Source: Armatimonadota bacterium (GTDB taxonomy: Bacteria; Armatimonadota; UBA5829; DSUL01). Taken from it: a DNA stretch of 64,000 nt. The stretch is from positions 1,602,162 through 1,666,161 of the forward strand of contig AP024674.1 in NCBI GenBank assembly GCA_025998755.1, in the 5' to 3' direction. Below, piece after piece: positions 25,406 through 36,262 of the stretch (the stretch's first letter is position 1; every line of letters begins with the position of its first letter). The notes beneath the pieces were generated by a model. It did no database searches and was not told the origin of the DNA. It was given only the letters and a program-made list of their open reading frames with translations. The translations under genes were made by a program, and so were the position numbers.

Positions 25406-27919
25406 CTATTCATCACGCTCCATCTCCATCAACAGAGCTGCAATCTCACTGCGGATGCATTGGGCAGCGTCGGCGTAGTCCGTGCCCGGAGCAAAGTGGA
25501 CCGGATGCCCGAAACGGACGTGGACCAGCGACCGGCGGGGCGGCATCAGGCGGTCAGCATCAGGAGGGATTACCTGGTCCGTACCCTTGACCGCCATCGG
25601 GACAACAGGCGCACCCAGTTCCACCGCCATCAGGCCCGCTCCCGTCCGGAACTCCTGCAGATGTCCATCCATCGAGATGCGCCCCTCCGGGAACACAAGG
25701 ATAGACCAGCCCCGATCCATCAGGCGCCCTGTATACTGCAGCGCCGAGCGGATCTGACCCTCCCGTGAGAACGGATAGATGTTGGCGAGCAGCTCCAGCA
25801 GGCCAGCGAAGCGCTTCAAACCCGGCTTCTCGTAAAGGACGTCCGCAGCCGCCGCGATAGCCAGTCTCGACCGCCAGGGCTCGGGGATGGCCTTCAGCAG
25901 GATGCCATCCGCCGGGGAGATGTGGTTTGGCATGAAAAGGACCTCCCCTTCCAGCCCCCGCAGGCGCTCTCTCCCGCTGACGCGCATCGGAGCGAAGATG
26001 TCAATTACCGGGAAGGCCAGTAGCCTTTGAAGAAGAAAACGCCAGCAACGCGCTTTCCTCGAAAGCGGGCGGGGGTTGAACTCGTAGCGGTCTTCCCTGC
26101 CCCGCTCCTCGGCCACGAGCTCCTTCAGTTCAGCCACTGTTGTGGCAGATCCCAGCCGACCCTCGTCCAGAATGACACCCATCTCCTCCTCGATGATCCC
26201 AGCCAGGCTCACGCGCCCAAGGGAGTCCAGCTTCAGGTCCGCCTCCAACCGGTATTCCGGCAGTACCTGCTCCGGTGAGATGCCCGCGGCCTGCGCGACC
26301 GCTCGCTCCAGCGCTCCCACCACGGTCAGGCGCGGTGCGGAGGTCTCGCCGGTCTGCCTTCCGAGCAGCCACGCGCGGACCTCATCCTTGCGGACCTTGC
26401 GGGTCACCGTGCGAGGGAAGTCCTCGCCCTCCCATACGCTGACCCCCTGAATGCGCTGGTGGGGCTGAAGCCGGGCGTTGACGCGCTCGACGACCGATCG
26501 GGGGTCGGGGATGCTGCTCCCCGGCGGAGGAAGCAGCACTGCGTGTACCTCAAAACGCCCGTCCGGGGCGATGGCAAGCACGGCCGAGTCGGCTACCTCC
26601 GGTTCGGAGTTCAGCTCCGCCTCAAGGTCTTCCGGATAGATATTCTCGCCCGCCGGCGTGACGATGAGGAACTTCTTGCGTCCGCGGATGTGGAGATGGC
26701 CGTCTGCATCCAACTCTCCCAGATCGTCCGTGTAATACCAGCCGTCCCGGAAACGTTTCGCGGTCTCCTCCGGACGGTTGTAATATCCGTCCGCCACATT
26801 CGGGCCGCGCACCAGGATCTCGCCGTCCTCGGCAATCCGCACCTCCACGCCGGGAAGCGGCGGCCCCACCGATTCCACCTTCCGGCCGCGCGGACGATTG
26901 ACGGAGACCACCGGAGATGTCTCGGTAGCCCCGTAACCCTGGAGCACCATCACACCCAGGGCCTCCCACTTGCGGCCCACCTCGGGATCCAGCGCCGATC
27001 CTCCGGACACCACCAGCCGCAGGCGGCCCCCGAACCGCTGCAGGATCTGCGAGGCCAGCCTGCGCCGGACAACGATGGGCAGTCGCGGCGCTAACTTGTA
27101 GAGTCTGTTGAGACGCTCCAGACGGCCCGTGGCCTGCGCCCTTGACTCGATGCGCTGGACAGCGCGCTTGAGGAACTCCGGCACGCTGGTCATCACGGTC
27201 GGCCGGTCCTCCTCCATGCACAGCCGTATATGCGACCCCGCCAGCGAGGCTGCCTGTGTGACCGGCACCCCCGCCGAGGTGGCAAGAAACAGGGAGACGA
27301 TCTGCTCGAACACGTGGGCGAGCGGCAGGTAGCTCATGAAGTGATCGTCCGGCCTCAGGATACCTAGCTCCGCCACTGCCCGCAGGTTCGCAAGGACATT
27401 GCGGTGCCGCAGCACCACGCCTTTGGGCTCTCCCGTGGTTCCGGACGTGAAGAGGATCTGCGCCACGCTGTCCGGAGAGACCCGGCCGGCGATATATTCC
27501 TCCCCCTGAAAGCCTTGCGGCCCGAGCACCTCTTCCAGACGCTCCACAGGAACTCCGCCGAAGTCATGCCCACGGGAGGAGCTAGCCAGGATGACCTTCG
27601 CCTCCGTGAACTTGGCAATGCGATCCACAAAGTCCGGCGTGTTCTGGACCATCATGGGAACGGCTGCCGCGCCCAGCAACTGACACCCCCAGAAGGCCGC
27701 AACCCAGTAGGGAGAGTTCGCCGCCCAGATGACCACCCGGTCGCCCTCGCCGACTCCCCGGCGCTGGAGCAGCGCGGCAGCCCGCCGGGACATCCGCCCG
27801 ATGTCGCCGTATGTGAAGCGCCGAGCGCGCAGACCCGGGCGCCAGATGTGAGATATCCGGGAAGAGTACTGCGTGGAAGCGGCTTCGATGAGCGCGTCTA
27901 GTGTCTCCGAGTAGATCAT
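25406..27919 (-). CDS. Acyl-CoA/ACP ligase - acyl carrier - acyltransferase fusion
   Basis: An 837-residue three-part protein. Residues ~1-545 are an AMP-forming fatty acid ligase (ILFTSGTTGEPKG phosphate loop, GYGATETSP, WYYTDDLGELD, and the GRKKFLIVTPAGENIYPE hinge). Residues ~560-640 are an acyl carrier domain with the phosphopantetheine Ser in LKLDSLGRVSL. Residues ~680-837 are a PlsC-type acyltransferase with NHISPAD (HX4D) and FPEGRIS. This order suggests that a free fatty acid is activated, held on the built-in carrier, and passed to lysophospholipid, as Aas does in two parts. The acyltransferase comes last, the reverse of Aas. ATG at 27919 with a GGAG site; the open frame continues to 28039 without family similarity. 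Probably membrane-associated. Divergent from the FAD oxidoreductase. Confidence 0.9.
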   Translation of the reverse strand: MIYSETLDALIEAASTQYSSRISHIWRPGLRARRFTYGDIGRMSRRAAALLQRRGVGEGDRVVIWAANSPYWVAAFWGCQLLGAAAVPMMVQNTPDFVDRIAKFTEAKVILASSSRGHDFGGVPVERLEEVLGPQGFQGEEYIAGRVSPDSVAQILFTSGTTGEPKGVVLRHRNVLANLRAVAELGILRPDDHFMSYLPLAHVFEQIVSLFLATSAGVPVTQAASLAGSHIRLCMEEDRPTVMTSVPEFLKRAVQRIESRAQATGRLERLNRLYKLAPRLPIVVRRRLASQILQRFGGRLRLVVSGGSALDPEVGRKWEALGVMVLQGYGATETSPVVSVNRPRGRKVESVGPPLPGVEVRIAEDGEILVRGPNVADGYYNRPEETAKRFRDGWYYTDDLGELDADGHLHIRGRKKFLIVTPAGENIYPEDLEAELNSEPEVADSAVLAIAPDGRFEVHAVLLPPPGSSIPDPRSVVERVNARLQPHQRIQGVSVWEGEDFPRTVTRKVRKDEVRAWLLGRQTGETSAPRLTVVGALERAVAQAAGISPEQVLPEYRLEADLKLDSLGRVSLAGIIEEEMGVILDEGRLGSATTVAELKELVAEERGREDRYEFNPRPLSRKARCWRFLLQRLLAFPVIDIFAPMRVSGRERLRGLEGEVLFMPNHISPADGILLKAIPEPWRSRLAIAAAADVLYEKPGLKRFAGLLELLANIYPFSREGQIRSALQYTGRLMDRGWSILVFPEGRISMDGHLQEFRTGAGLMAVELGAPVVPMAVKGTDQVIPPDADRLMPPRRSLVHVRFGHPVHFAPGTDYADAAQCIRSEIAALLMEMERDE

Positions 27920-28053
27920 GACGCGGCGGGCTCCTGGGTCCCGCAACTTGCAGGACCAGCGTTGAGTTCCCTCCGCGGAGGGTCCTCTCCTTCCCGCGAA
28001 CCGGCAGGTAAGAGGCCCCTGCCGTGTGGAAGTAGTCAAGAGGAGGACAAACC

Positions 28054-28082
28054 TGCGCTGGAGACCTCCAGCGCAAAGGAGG
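28054..28082 (+). promoter_or_regulatory. Hairpin and ribosome site deciding a TTG start
   Basis: A perfect 9-bp hairpin (28054-28062 with 28067-28075, GACC loop) is followed at once by AAGGAGG (28076-28082) and, five bases later, by the TTG at 28088. The strong ribosome site fixes the start of the FAD oxidoreductase. The hairpin next to it may influence translation. Confidence 0.55.
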
Positions 28083-28087
28083 CTGGC

Positions 28088-30382
28088 TTGCTGAGGGAAC
28101 CCGAGACGGACCGGCGTGTCCTCAGGACTGAGCGCATCGAGGCCGACCTGGTGGTGGTCGGCGGGGGAATGGCAGGCGTCTGCTGCGCCATTACGGCGGC
28201 GCGCGCCGGAATCCGGGTGGCGCTGGTGCAGGACCGGCCCGTACCAGGGGGCAACGCCTCAAGCGAAGTGCGCCTCTGGATCCAGGGGGCCACGTGCCAA
28301 GGCCACAGCAACAACCGTTGGGCGCGCGAGGGTGGCGTGCTGGACGAGATCCTGGTGGAGAATACCTTCCGCAACCCGGAAGGCAACCCCGTGCTGTTCG
28401 ACACCGTTTTACTGGAGAAGCTTTCGGGAGAGCCAAACATCCGCCTGCTGCTGAACACGGCCGCATTCGAAGTGGAGAAACGCTCGAAGGACGAGATCGC
28501 AAGCGTCCGGGCGTTCTGCAGCCAGAATTCCACCCTGTACGAGCTCCACGCTCCGCTGTTCTGCGACGCCTCCGGGGATGGCATCATCGGATACCTCTCC
28601 GGCGCGGCCTTCCGGATGGGAGCGGAAGCGTCGGAAGAGTTCGGAGAGAAGTTCGCTCCATCCAGGGAATACGGCGAGCTGCTGGGGCACTCGATCTACT
28701 TCTACACGAAGGATGTCGGGCGTCCCGTGAAATTCGTCCCGCCGTCCTTCGCACTGGATGACATCACAAAAATCCCTCGCTTTCGCAGCTTCAACGCGCA
28801 GACCCACGGATGCCGGCTTTGGTGGATCGAATACGGCGGCCGGCTGGACACCGTGCACGACACGGAAGCCATAAAGTGGGAGCTGTGGAAGGTGGTCTAC
28901 GGTGTCTGGAACTACATCAAGAACTCCGGCAACTTCCCCGAAGCCGAAAACCTGACCCTCGAATGGGTGGGACTGATTCCCGGAAAGCGCGAGAGCCGCA
29001 GGTTTGAAGGGCCGTACATGCTGCGGCAGCAGGACATCGTGGAGCAGAGGGAGCACCCGGACGCGGTCTCTTATGGAGGATGGTCCATTGACCTGCATCC
29101 GGCGGACGGTGTATTCAGCGAGCTGCCGGGCTGCACGCAGTGGCATTCCCGGGGAGTGTATCAGATCCCTTACCGCTGCCTGTATAGCAGGAACATCCGT
29201 AACCTGTTCCTTGCGGGACGAATCATCAGCGCCACGCATGTGGCTTTCGGCTCCACCCGCGTCATGGCCACCTGCGCCCACTCTGCCCAAGCGGTGGGAA
29301 TGGCGGCGGCACTTTGCATCCGGGACGGTGTCAAACCTGAAGATCTGACATCCCCGGGGCGGATGCGCGAACTGCAGATCCGGCTGATGCGCGCCGGACA
29401 GCATATTCCGGGTGTCCGGCTGGATGACACGGACGATCTGGCGCGCGCTGCGTCGCTCACGGCATCCAGTGAACTGGTTCTAACAGGTCTTCCGGATGAG
29501 GGCGACACACTGCCGCTGGACCGGCCGGCAGCGCTGCTCTTACCTCTTCCGGCCGGGCCGGTTCCCGAAGTTACGTTCACAGTGGATGCCACGCAAGACA
29601 CCACCGCGCGCGTGGAACTGCGGGCCAGCCTGAAGGCGGGCAACCATTCTCCCGATGTCATTCTCGAGACGGTGAGCGTTCCAGTGCGCTCCGGCAAGGG
29701 GCAGAGGGTCAGGGTGCGATTCGAAACAGCTTTGGGCGACCCCCGCTACGTCTTCATCGCCCTGGCCGCGAACGAAGCCCTGGCGGTGCATTTGTCCGGA
29801 CAACTTTTGACGGGGATCTTGATGGTGCGGCGCCGCTCTGTTCAGGCCCCGCAACAGGATGTCGGAGTGGAGGCGTTCGAGATCTGGGCCCCGGATCCTC
29901 GGCCCGGGGGCAAGCTCCCGGCGTTCCGGGTGGAGCCCGGTATCGCCCTGTTCGGTCCATCGAACGTCACCAACGGCGTGGCGCGGCCCACAACCGGCCC
30001 AAATGCATGGTTGCCGGCACTGGATGACGAGGATCCGTGGCTGGAACTGGAATGGAACGAGGCGAAGGAGATCCGGCAGATTGATCTCTGCTTCGACACG
30101 GATTTCGAACACGCGATGGCGACGGTCCTGGTGGGACACCCGGAACGGGTGATGCCATTCTGCGTGAAGGATCTCCGGATAGTTGACGATGCCGGACGGA
30201 CGGTGGCGGCTATCCGAGACAACCACCAGACGCGGCGTCGCATAGTCTTGTCCGAACCGGCGCGGACGCGCAAGCTGAGATTGGAGGGCATCCGGGCGAA
30301 CGGCGACTGCCCGCCCGCCGTCTTTGAGATTCGCTGCTACAGCGAGCCGGTGATTCGAGTGGTGCCACCAGCCAAACCCTGA
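28088..30382 (+). CDS. FAD-dependent oxidoreductase with C-terminal beta domains
   Basis: A 764-residue protein of the FAD_oxidored family. The Rossmann motif DLVVVGGGMAGVCCAI and the RPVPGGNASSEVRLW stretch bind FAD; NLFLAGRIISATHVAFGSTR and the AQAVGMAAALC helix complete the cofactor site near residue 430. The last ~300 residues hold two beta-rich domains; the final one, ending in LRLEGIRANGD...FEIRCY, resembles F5/8-type sugar-binding domains. No signal peptide. Relatives often lie in polysaccharide-use clusters and have unknown substrates; oxidation of a sugar or polyol is a guess. Starts at TTG. A 195-base gap follows before sucA. Confidence 0.85.
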   Translation: MLREPETDRRVLRTERIEADLVVVGGGMAGVCCAITAARAGIRVALVQDRPVPGGNASSEVRLWIQGATCQGHSNNRWAREGGVLDEILVENTFRNPEGNPVLFDTVLLEKLSGEPNIRLLLNTAAFEVEKRSKDEIASVRAFCSQNSTLYELHAPLFCDASGDGIIGYLSGAAFRMGAEASEEFGEKFAPSREYGELLGHSIYFYTKDVGRPVKFVPPSFALDDITKIPRFRSFNAQTHGCRLWWIEYGGRLDTVHDTEAIKWELWKVVYGVWNYIKNSGNFPEAENLTLEWVGLIPGKRESRRFEGPYMLRQQDIVEQREHPDAVSYGGWSIDLHPADGVFSELPGCTQWHSRGVYQIPYRCLYSRNIRNLFLAGRIISATHVAFGSTRVMATCAHSAQAVGMAAALCIRDGVKPEDLTSPGRMRELQIRLMRAGQHIPGVRLDDTDDLARAASLTASSELVLTGLPDEGDTLPLDRPAALLLPLPAGPVPEVTFTVDATQDTTARVELRASLKAGNHSPDVILETVSVPVRSGKGQRVRVRFETALGDPRYVFIALAANEALAVHLSGQLLTGILMVRRRSVQAPQQDVGVEAFEIWAPDPRPGGKLPAFRVEPGIALFGPSNVTNGVARPTTGPNAWLPALDDEDPWLELEWNEAKEIRQIDLCFDTDFEHAMATVLVGHPERVMPFCVKDLRIVDDAGRTVAAIRDNHQTRRRIVLSEPARTRKLRLEGIRANGDCPPAVFEIRCYSEPVIRVVPPAKP

Positions 30383-30506
30383 TGGGAGTTGCGAAGCATC
30401 TCGCGAACGTTAAATCTGACAGGCTTTAGACGCGCGAAGAAACGTGGCGGCATGGGCGCCGGTGAGTCATCATGTCAGGTAATCGCGAATGCCTTGCGAT
30501 AGCGGC

Positions 30507-30529
30507 GAGGCGGTGGGCGCAACCGCCTC
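30507..30529 (+). other. Stem-loop in the sucA leader
   Basis: An 8-bp perfect stem (30507-30514 with 30522-30529) with a 7-nt loop lies 48 bases before the sucA ATG. There is no T run, so it is not a terminator. Role unknown. I saw no convincing promoter in the surrounding gap 30383-30577. Confidence 0.4.
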
Positions 30530-30577
30530 TCAGGTTGTCGTGGACCGGTCGGGCCGGCCGGGAGGAAAATTGGGAAG

Positions 30578-33430
30578 ATGGCTACACATCAGGAACCGCT
30601 GAACGCTCTCAGCGTAGCATATGAAGAAGCGCTGTATGCGCAGTATCTGCGTGATCCTTCATCGGTTCCGGAGGACTGGCGACAGTACTTCGCACAGCTG
30701 GCGTCGGGCAACGGCGGGGCGTCATTTCGGGAAGGGCCCTCTTTTCGTCCTGCCTCGCTATTCAATCCTCCGTCGGCAGGCGGCAACGGAGCCACCGCCC
30801 TGGAGATGGCCTACAAGCAGGATCGCCTGGACGAGATGATCCGGGCGTTTCGAGTGCGAGGGCACACGTGTGCCCGCCTGAGCCCCCTGGACGAGCGACC
30901 CCCGGAGGACTGCTTCATCCGCCCCGAGGATTACGGCTTCACCGAGGCCGACATGGACCTGAAGTTTTCCACGCGCACCATTCACGGCCCGGATCTGCGC
31001 CCCCTGCGGGAGATCTTCCAGCGGATGCGCAATACCTACTGCCGCTCCATTGGTGTGGAGTTCATGCACATTTCCGATCTCGGAATCCGCACCTGGCTGC
31101 AGACACGGATGGAGAGCACAGAGAATCGCCTCCCCATGGATACCGAGCAGCAGGTGCGCATCCTGACCCGGCTGACGGACGCAGTCATCTTCGAGGAGTT
31201 CATCCAGAAGAAGTTCCTTGGGGCGAAGAGCTTCTCTCTGGAGGGAGCGGAGAGCCTGATCCCGCTACTGGACCTGGCGATCGAGAGCGCGGGAGAGCAC
31301 GGTGTCAAGGAGATCGTCATCGGAATGGCGCATCGGGGTCGCCTGAACGTTCTGGCGAACATCCTGGGCAAAAGCCCGCGGGAGATCTTCCGCGAATTCG
31401 AAGACATGGATCCCGACCTCCACCAGGGCGGCGGGGATGTGAAATATCACCTGGGCTACCACAACGACTGGATCACATCCACCGGCAAGGAGATCCACCT
31501 GGCGCTTTGCTTCAACCCCAGCCATCTGGAATTCGTAAACCCGGTGGCGCTGGGAAGGACGCGGGCGAAGCAGGAGCGCCTGGGCGACCACAATCGCGAA
31601 CGTTACGTCGTCATCCTTATCCACGGGGATGCCGCCATCGCCGGTGAGGGCATCGTACAGGAGACCCTGAACCTGAGCCAGCTGGAGCCGTATACCACGG
31701 GGGGCACCATCCACGTGGTGGTGAACAATCAGATCGGGTTCACCACGCCGCCAGAGCAGGGACGTTCCGGCGTTTATGCTACAGACATCGCCAAGATGCT
31801 GCAGGTGCCGATCTTCCACGTCAACGGGGAAGATCCGGAAGCCGTGGCGCAGGTGGTGAAGCTGGCGATGGAGTTCCGCAAGGAGTTCAAGCGGGACGTC
31901 GTGATCGACATGTACTGTTACCGCCGTCGGGGACACAACGAGAGCGACGAGCCATCTTTCACCCAGCCGCTGATGTACAAGATCATCGAAAAGCGTAAGT
32001 CCGTGCGGGATGCTTATCTTGAGCGGCTGCTGAAGCTCGGCGGCATCACCAAGGAGCAAGCGGATCAGATTGCTGAGGCGCGCAGGCAGGAGCTGGAAAA
32101 GGAGCTGTCGGAGGTCCGCTCCAAGAAGAAGCAGAAGACCGAGGAGCCTCCGCGGCCCAGCATCCTGGGCCGCGTGTGGAGCAACTACGTGGGCGGCCCG
32201 GAATCCGGGGTGCCGGATGTGGATACCGGTTTCGACCGGCAGTATCTGGCAGTTCTGCTGGACCGGCTGACGCACATTCCTCGGGATTTCAACCCGCACC
32301 CGAAGATCCAGCGTTTCCTGGAAAACCGACGCGAGATGGCCCGCGGGGAGCGGCCTCTGGACTGGTCGGCCGGAGAGGCGCTGGCCTTCGCCACGCTGGC
32401 AGTGGAGCGCTATCCGGTGCGTCTGACCGGACAGGACAGCGAACGGGGCACGTTCAGCCACCGTCACGCTGTCCTTCACGATGTGACCAACGGAGACCGC
32501 TTCCTCCCATTTATGCATCTTTCCGAGGACCAAGCTCCGGTTCACATCCACAACAGCCCCCTTTCAGAGGCGGGCGTGCTGGGATTCGAATACGGCTATA
32601 GCATCGCCTATCCGGATGCTCTGGTGATGTGGGAGGCGCAATTCGGCGATTTCTGTAACGCGGCGCAGGTGATCGTGGACCAGTTCATCACCAGCGCTGA
32701 AGACAAATGGCGGAGCCTTTCGGGTCTGGTGTTGCTGCTGCCGCACGGATTTGAGGGAATGGGACCGGAACATTCCAGTGCACGACTGGAGCGGTTTCTA
32801 ATGCTGGCGGCTGAGGACAACATACAGGTCACCTTTCCCACCACTCCGGCGCAGTTCTTCCATCTTCTGAGGAGGCAGGTGCATCGGCCCTGGCGAAAGC
32901 CCTTGATCGTGATGACCCCCAAGAGCCTTCTGCGGCACCCAGAGGTGATCTCGTCGCTGGACGACCTGGCTTCGGGCCGCTTCCGCCGCGTGCTGCAGGA
33001 TCCGCGTCTTTCCCGGCGCAAGAAGGTGAGCCGTGTGCTGCTATGCACGGGCAAGATATACTACGACCTTGACAGGGCCAGGGTTGACCTGGAACGGGAG
33101 GACCTGGCCATTGTGCGGCTGGAGCAGCTCTATCCGTTCCCGCACGAGGAGCTCCAGAAGGCGCTCTCGGTGTTCCCGGAAGGAACGAAGGTTGTGTGGA
33201 CTCAGGAAGAACCGGAGAACATGGGAGCGTGGCGCTACCTGAAAGTCATGTTCGGGGACAATCTTTACGGTCGGCACCCGCTTTCCTGCGTCTGCAGGCC
33301 GCCTTCGGCCAGCCCGGCCACCGGGTCGGCCAACAGTCATCACATCGAAATGGAGCGGCTGGTGCAGGAAGCGGTGCTGGGAGACGGGGAGCAGGCCGGT
33401 CAGCTTCCCGCGATGTACAAGATCCGGTAA
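30578..33430 (+). CDS. sucA: 2-oxoglutarate dehydrogenase E1 component
   Basis: A 950-residue thiamine-diphosphate enzyme that decarboxylates 2-oxoglutarate in the TCA cycle. The N-terminal E2-binding peptide ([20 protein letters not shown]) identifies full-length bacterial E1o. Active-site regions: [34 protein letters not shown], the diphosphate site [17 protein letters not shown], and [17 protein letters not shown]. Length matches the family. An AGGA-containing site precedes the ATG. First gene of sucA-sucB-lpd, which encodes the complete complex in catalytic order. Confidence 0.97.
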   Translation: MATHQEPLNALSVAYEEALYAQYLRDPSSVPEDWRQYFAQLASGNGGASFREGPSFRPASLFNPPSAGGNGATALEMAYKQDRLDEMIRAFRVRGHTCARLSPLDERPPEDCFIRPEDYGFTEADMDLKFSTRTIHGPDLRPLREIFQRMRNTYCRSIGVEFMHISDLGIRTWLQTRMESTENRLPMDTEQQVRILTRLTDAVIFEEFIQKKFLGAKSFSLEGAESLIPLLDLAIESAGEHGVKEIVIGMAHRGRLNVLANILGKSPREIFREFEDMDPDLHQGGGDVKYHLGYHNDWITSTGKEIHLALCFNPSHLEFVNPVALGRTRAKQERLGDHNRERYVVILIHGDAAIAGEGIVQETLNLSQLEPYTTGGTIHVVVNNQIGFTTPPEQGRSGVYATDIAKMLQVPIFHVNGEDPEAVAQVVKLAMEFRKEFKRDVVIDMYCYRRRGHNESDEPSFTQPLMYKIIEKRKSVRDAYLERLLKLGGITKEQADQIAEARRQELEKELSEVRSKKKQKTEEPPRPSILGRVWSNYVGGPESGVPDVDTGFDRQYLAVLLDRLTHIPRDFNPHPKIQRFLENRREMARGERPLDWSAGEALAFATLAVERYPVRLTGQDSERGTFSHRHAVLHDVTNGDRFLPFMHLSEDQAPVHIHNSPLSEAGVLGFEYGYSIAYPDALVMWEAQFGDFCNAAQVIVDQFITSAEDKWRSLSGLVLLLPHGFEGMGPEHSSARLERFLMLAAEDNIQVTFPTTPAQFFHLLRRQVHRPWRKPLIVMTPKSLLRHPEVISSLDDLASGRFRRVLQDPRLSRRKKVSRVLLCTGKIYYDLDRARVDLEREDLAIVRLEQLYPFPHEELQKALSVFPEGTKVVWTQEEPENMGAWRYLKVMFGDNLYGRHPLSCVCRPPSASPATGSANSHHIEMERLVQEAVLGDGEQAGQLPAMYKIR

Positions 33431-33448
33431 GAGGAAGAGGCGGACGCT

Positions 33449-34753
33449 ATGGCGGTTGAACTGGTGGTGCCCGAAGTGGGCGAATCCATCACCGAGGTCC
33501 AGATCGGTCAGTGGCTGAAAAACGAGGGCGAACAGGTCCAGGTGGATCAGGGAGTGGTGGAGATCGAGAGCGACAAGGCCACCCTGGAGGTGCCTGCTCC
33601 GGTCACGGGGATCATCTCGCGGGTGCTGAAGAAGGCGGGAGAGACAGCGAAGGTGGGGGAGGTGATCGCGTATCTGGAGGAGTCTTCTGGGGTTGTTTTG
33701 TCCGAAGAGAAGGCGGCTCCGCAGGCTGCGCCTCCGCCCCCGCAGCAGGAAGAGCAGGCATCGGAAGCGGCTCCGGATGCAAAAGGCGCTGAGGCTCCTG
33801 CGCAGGATGAGCCTTTTGTAATGCCCGCTGCCCGGCGAGCGCTCGAGCAGGCCGGGCTCGAACCGTCGGAGGTGACGGGCACCGGTCCGGGCGGGCGCGT
33901 CCTGAAGGAGGATGTGCTGCGGCATCTGGAAGGCCCGGCCGAGGGACGTTCCGCGGCCGCAACGCCTTCTGCTCCAGCGGAAGCTCCTGCGGCGCCGCCT
34001 CCTCCCCCACCTGCGCCTGCTGCGCCGGTCACGCATTCCGCTACGGTCGGGACGCGGATGGAAGAAGAAGTACCGATGAGCCCCATGCGGGCCACCATCG
34101 CCCGCAGGCTGGTGGAGGCGCAACAGACGGCGGCACTCCTTACCACATTCAACGAGGCGGACATGTCCGCGGTCATCGCCCTGCGCACCCGCCTGCGGGA
34201 GTCCTTCGAGAAGAAGTACGGTGTGAAGCTGGGCTTCATGTCGTTCTTTGTAAAAGCCGCCGTAGACGCTCTGAAGCAGTTCCCCGCAGTGAACGCGGAG
34301 ATCCGGGGCGAGACGATCGTCTACCGCAACTACTACGACATCGGCATCGCCGTAGGCGGCGGCAAGGGATTGGTGGTCCCCGTTTTGCGCAACGCCGAGC
34401 TGATGAGCTTTGCGGAGATCGAGCAGGCCATCGCGGACTTCGCGGCGCGGGCGAAAGAGAACAGAATCGGGCTTGAGGAGCTCAAAGGGGGAACGTTCTC
34501 CATCTCCAACGGGGGCATCTACGGGTCACTGCTGAGCACGCCCATCGTCAATCCGCCGCAGAGTGGAATTCTGGGTCTGCACGCCATTCAGGATCGCCCG
34601 GTGGCCGTGGATGGGCAGGTGGTGATCCGTCCCATGATGTACCTTGCGCTCACGTACGATCATCGGATCGTGGACGGCAGAGAGGCGGTCAGCTTCCTGC
34701 GACGCATCAAAGAGTGCATCGAGTCCCCCGAACGGATGCTGCTGGAGATCTGA
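33449..34753 (+). CDS. sucB: Dihydrolipoyl succinyltransferase (E2) of 2-oxoglutarate dehydrogenase
   Basis: A 434-residue E2 core protein. Residues 1-77 form one lipoyl domain with the modified Lys43 in ESDKATLE. An Ala/Pro/Glu linker leads to the peripheral-subunit-binding domain (~125-160, [19 protein letters not shown]), a second Pro/Ala linker, and the catalytic domain (~205-434) with His405 and Asp409 in TYDHRIVDG. It transfers the succinyl group to CoA and anchors E1 and E3. It lies 18 bases after sucA and four bases before lpd. Confidence 0.96.
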   Translation: MAVELVVPEVGESITEVQIGQWLKNEGEQVQVDQGVVEIESDKATLEVPAPVTGIISRVLKKAGETAKVGEVIAYLEESSGVVLSEEKAAPQAAPPPPQQEEQASEAAPDAKGAEAPAQDEPFVMPAARRALEQAGLEPSEVTGTGPGGRVLKEDVLRHLEGPAEGRSAAATPSAPAEAPAAPPPPPPAPAAPVTHSATVGTRMEEEVPMSPMRATIARRLVEAQQTAALLTTFNEADMSAVIALRTRLRESFEKKYGVKLGFMSFFVKAAVDALKQFPAVNAEIRGETIVYRNYYDIGIAVGGGKGLVVPVLRNAELMSFAEIEQAIADFAARAKENRIGLEELKGGTFSISNGGIYGSLLSTPIVNPPQSGILGLHAIQDRPVAVDGQVVIRPMMYLALTYDHRIVDGREAVSFLRRIKECIESPERMLLEI

Positions 34754-34757
34754 AACT

Positions 34758-36143
34758 ATGGCTTCTCAGGAATTCGACCTGGTCGTGATCGGTGCGGGGC
34801 CAGGCGGCTATACCGCCGCAATCCGGGCGGCCCAACTGGGAATGAGGGTGGCTTGCGTGGAGAAGGAGGATCGCCTCGGAGGAACGTGCCTGCGGGTGGG
34901 ATGCATCCCTAGCAAGGCTTTGCTGGAAGCCACACGCGTCTACAGTCAGATCCGGGGCGGCCACCTCTCAAAATGGGGCATCAAAGCCGGGGACATCTCC
35001 GTGGATATTCCTGCGATGATGCGCCAGAAAGACCGCACGGTGGACACGCTGGCGCGAGGTATCGAATCGCTCTTCCGTAAGAACGGCGTCGCCCATATCC
35101 GTGGGGCGGCCCGGCTGGCTGGAAATGGCCGGGTGGAGGTGGAGGGATCGGGGACTCTGCAAAGTGCGCGAATACTCATCGCCACCGGCAGCCACCCCGC
35201 AACCATCCCCGGTGTCCGTCCCGACGGTGACCGGGTGGGAACCAGCACCGATGCTCTCTCCTGGGACGAGGCCCCCGCGCATCTTGCGGTCATCGGGGCG
35301 GGATACATCGGACTGGAGCTGGGCTCGGTCTGGAGCCGGCTGGGCTCGAAGGTCACCGTGCTGGAGTTTCTTCCGCGGATTCTGCCGGGAGTGGATTCGG
35401 AGGTGGCGACAGAGGCGCAAAAGATCTTCAAGAAGCAGGGACTGGAGTTCCGGCTGCAAGCGCGGGTCTCTGGCGTGACCTGTCAGGAGGGGAGAGCCAT
35501 CGTTCACCTGCAGGGAGGAGACGACCTGGAGTGTGACAGAGTGCTGGTGGCAACCGGCCGTGTTCCGTGTACGGACAGTCTGGGCCTGGAAGAAGCCGGC
35601 GTCCAGACGGACGAGAAGGGCCGGATCATCGTCGACGAATCATTCCAGACCACCGCGCCAGGGATCTTTGCCATCGGAGACGTTATCGCCGGGCCAATGC
35701 TTGCGCACAAGGCTGAAGAAGAAGGCGTCGCGTGCGTGGAACGGATGGCGACCGGCCATGGGCACGTGGACCATAATCTCATACCCGGTGTGGTCTATAC
35801 CGATCCGGAGATCGCGTCCGTCGGCAGGACCGAGGACGAACTGAGAGAACAGGGAACAGAGTACCGGAAAGGAGTCTTCCCTTTCAAAGCCAATTCTCGC
35901 GCGCGCTGCACAGACGCGACGGAAGGCTTCGTCAAGGTGCTCGCCGACGCAAAGACCGACCGGGTGCTGGGGATCCATATCCTGGGATCTCACGCGGGAG
36001 ACCTGATCGCCGAGGCAACGGCCGCGATAACCTTCGGAGCGTCTAGCGAGGACATCGCCCGGACCTGCCACGCCCATCCCACCCTTGCTGAGGCCATCAA
36101 GGAAGCCGCGTTGGCGGTGGACGGAAGGGCCATCAATTTTTAG
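34758..36143 (+). CDS. lpd: Dihydrolipoyl dehydrogenase (E3)
   Basis: A 461-residue flavoprotein that reoxidises the lipoyl arm of E2 and makes NADH. FAD-binding VVIGAGPGGYTAAIRAAQLG, the redox-active disulfide GGTCLRVGCIPSK, NAD-binding VIGAGYIGLELGS, the second FAD motif GIFAIGDV and the catalytic CHAHPTLAEA (His-Glu pair) are all present. The start is the ATG at 34758, four bases after the sucB stop; the longer frame inside sucB is a shadow. It may also serve other lipoyl enzymes outside the window. Confidence 0.96.
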   Translation: MASQEFDLVVIGAGPGGYTAAIRAAQLGMRVACVEKEDRLGGTCLRVGCIPSKALLEATRVYSQIRGGHLSKWGIKAGDISVDIPAMMRQKDRTVDTLARGIESLFRKNGVAHIRGAARLAGNGRVEVEGSGTLQSARILIATGSHPATIPGVRPDGDRVGTSTDALSWDEAPAHLAVIGAGYIGLELGSVWSRLGSKVTVLEFLPRILPGVDSEVATEAQKIFKKQGLEFRLQARVSGVTCQEGRAIVHLQGGDDLECDRVLVATGRVPCTDSLGLEEAGVQTDEKGRIIVDESFQTTAPGIFAIGDVIAGPMLAHKAEEEGVACVERMATGHGHVDHNLIPGVVYTDPEIASVGRTEDELREQGTEYRKGVFPFKANSRARCTDATEGFVKVLADAKTDRVLGIHILGSHAGDLIAEATAAITFGASSEDIARTCHAHPTLAEAIKEAALAVDGRAINF

Positions 36144-36262
36144 GCAGGAGTCTGCGGTCGAGAGTTCAGACTTCAGGGTCTGGGTCCAAGTTGTCGGCTT
36201 TTCGGGGCTCAAAGGATTGCTGGGCTTTAGTGAAGTGAAATAGAGGCGCAAGCGGGCAGCCA

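Noticed and set aside
31265-32551. A 428-codon minus-strand open frame
   Set aside because: Antisense to sucA; no domain content.
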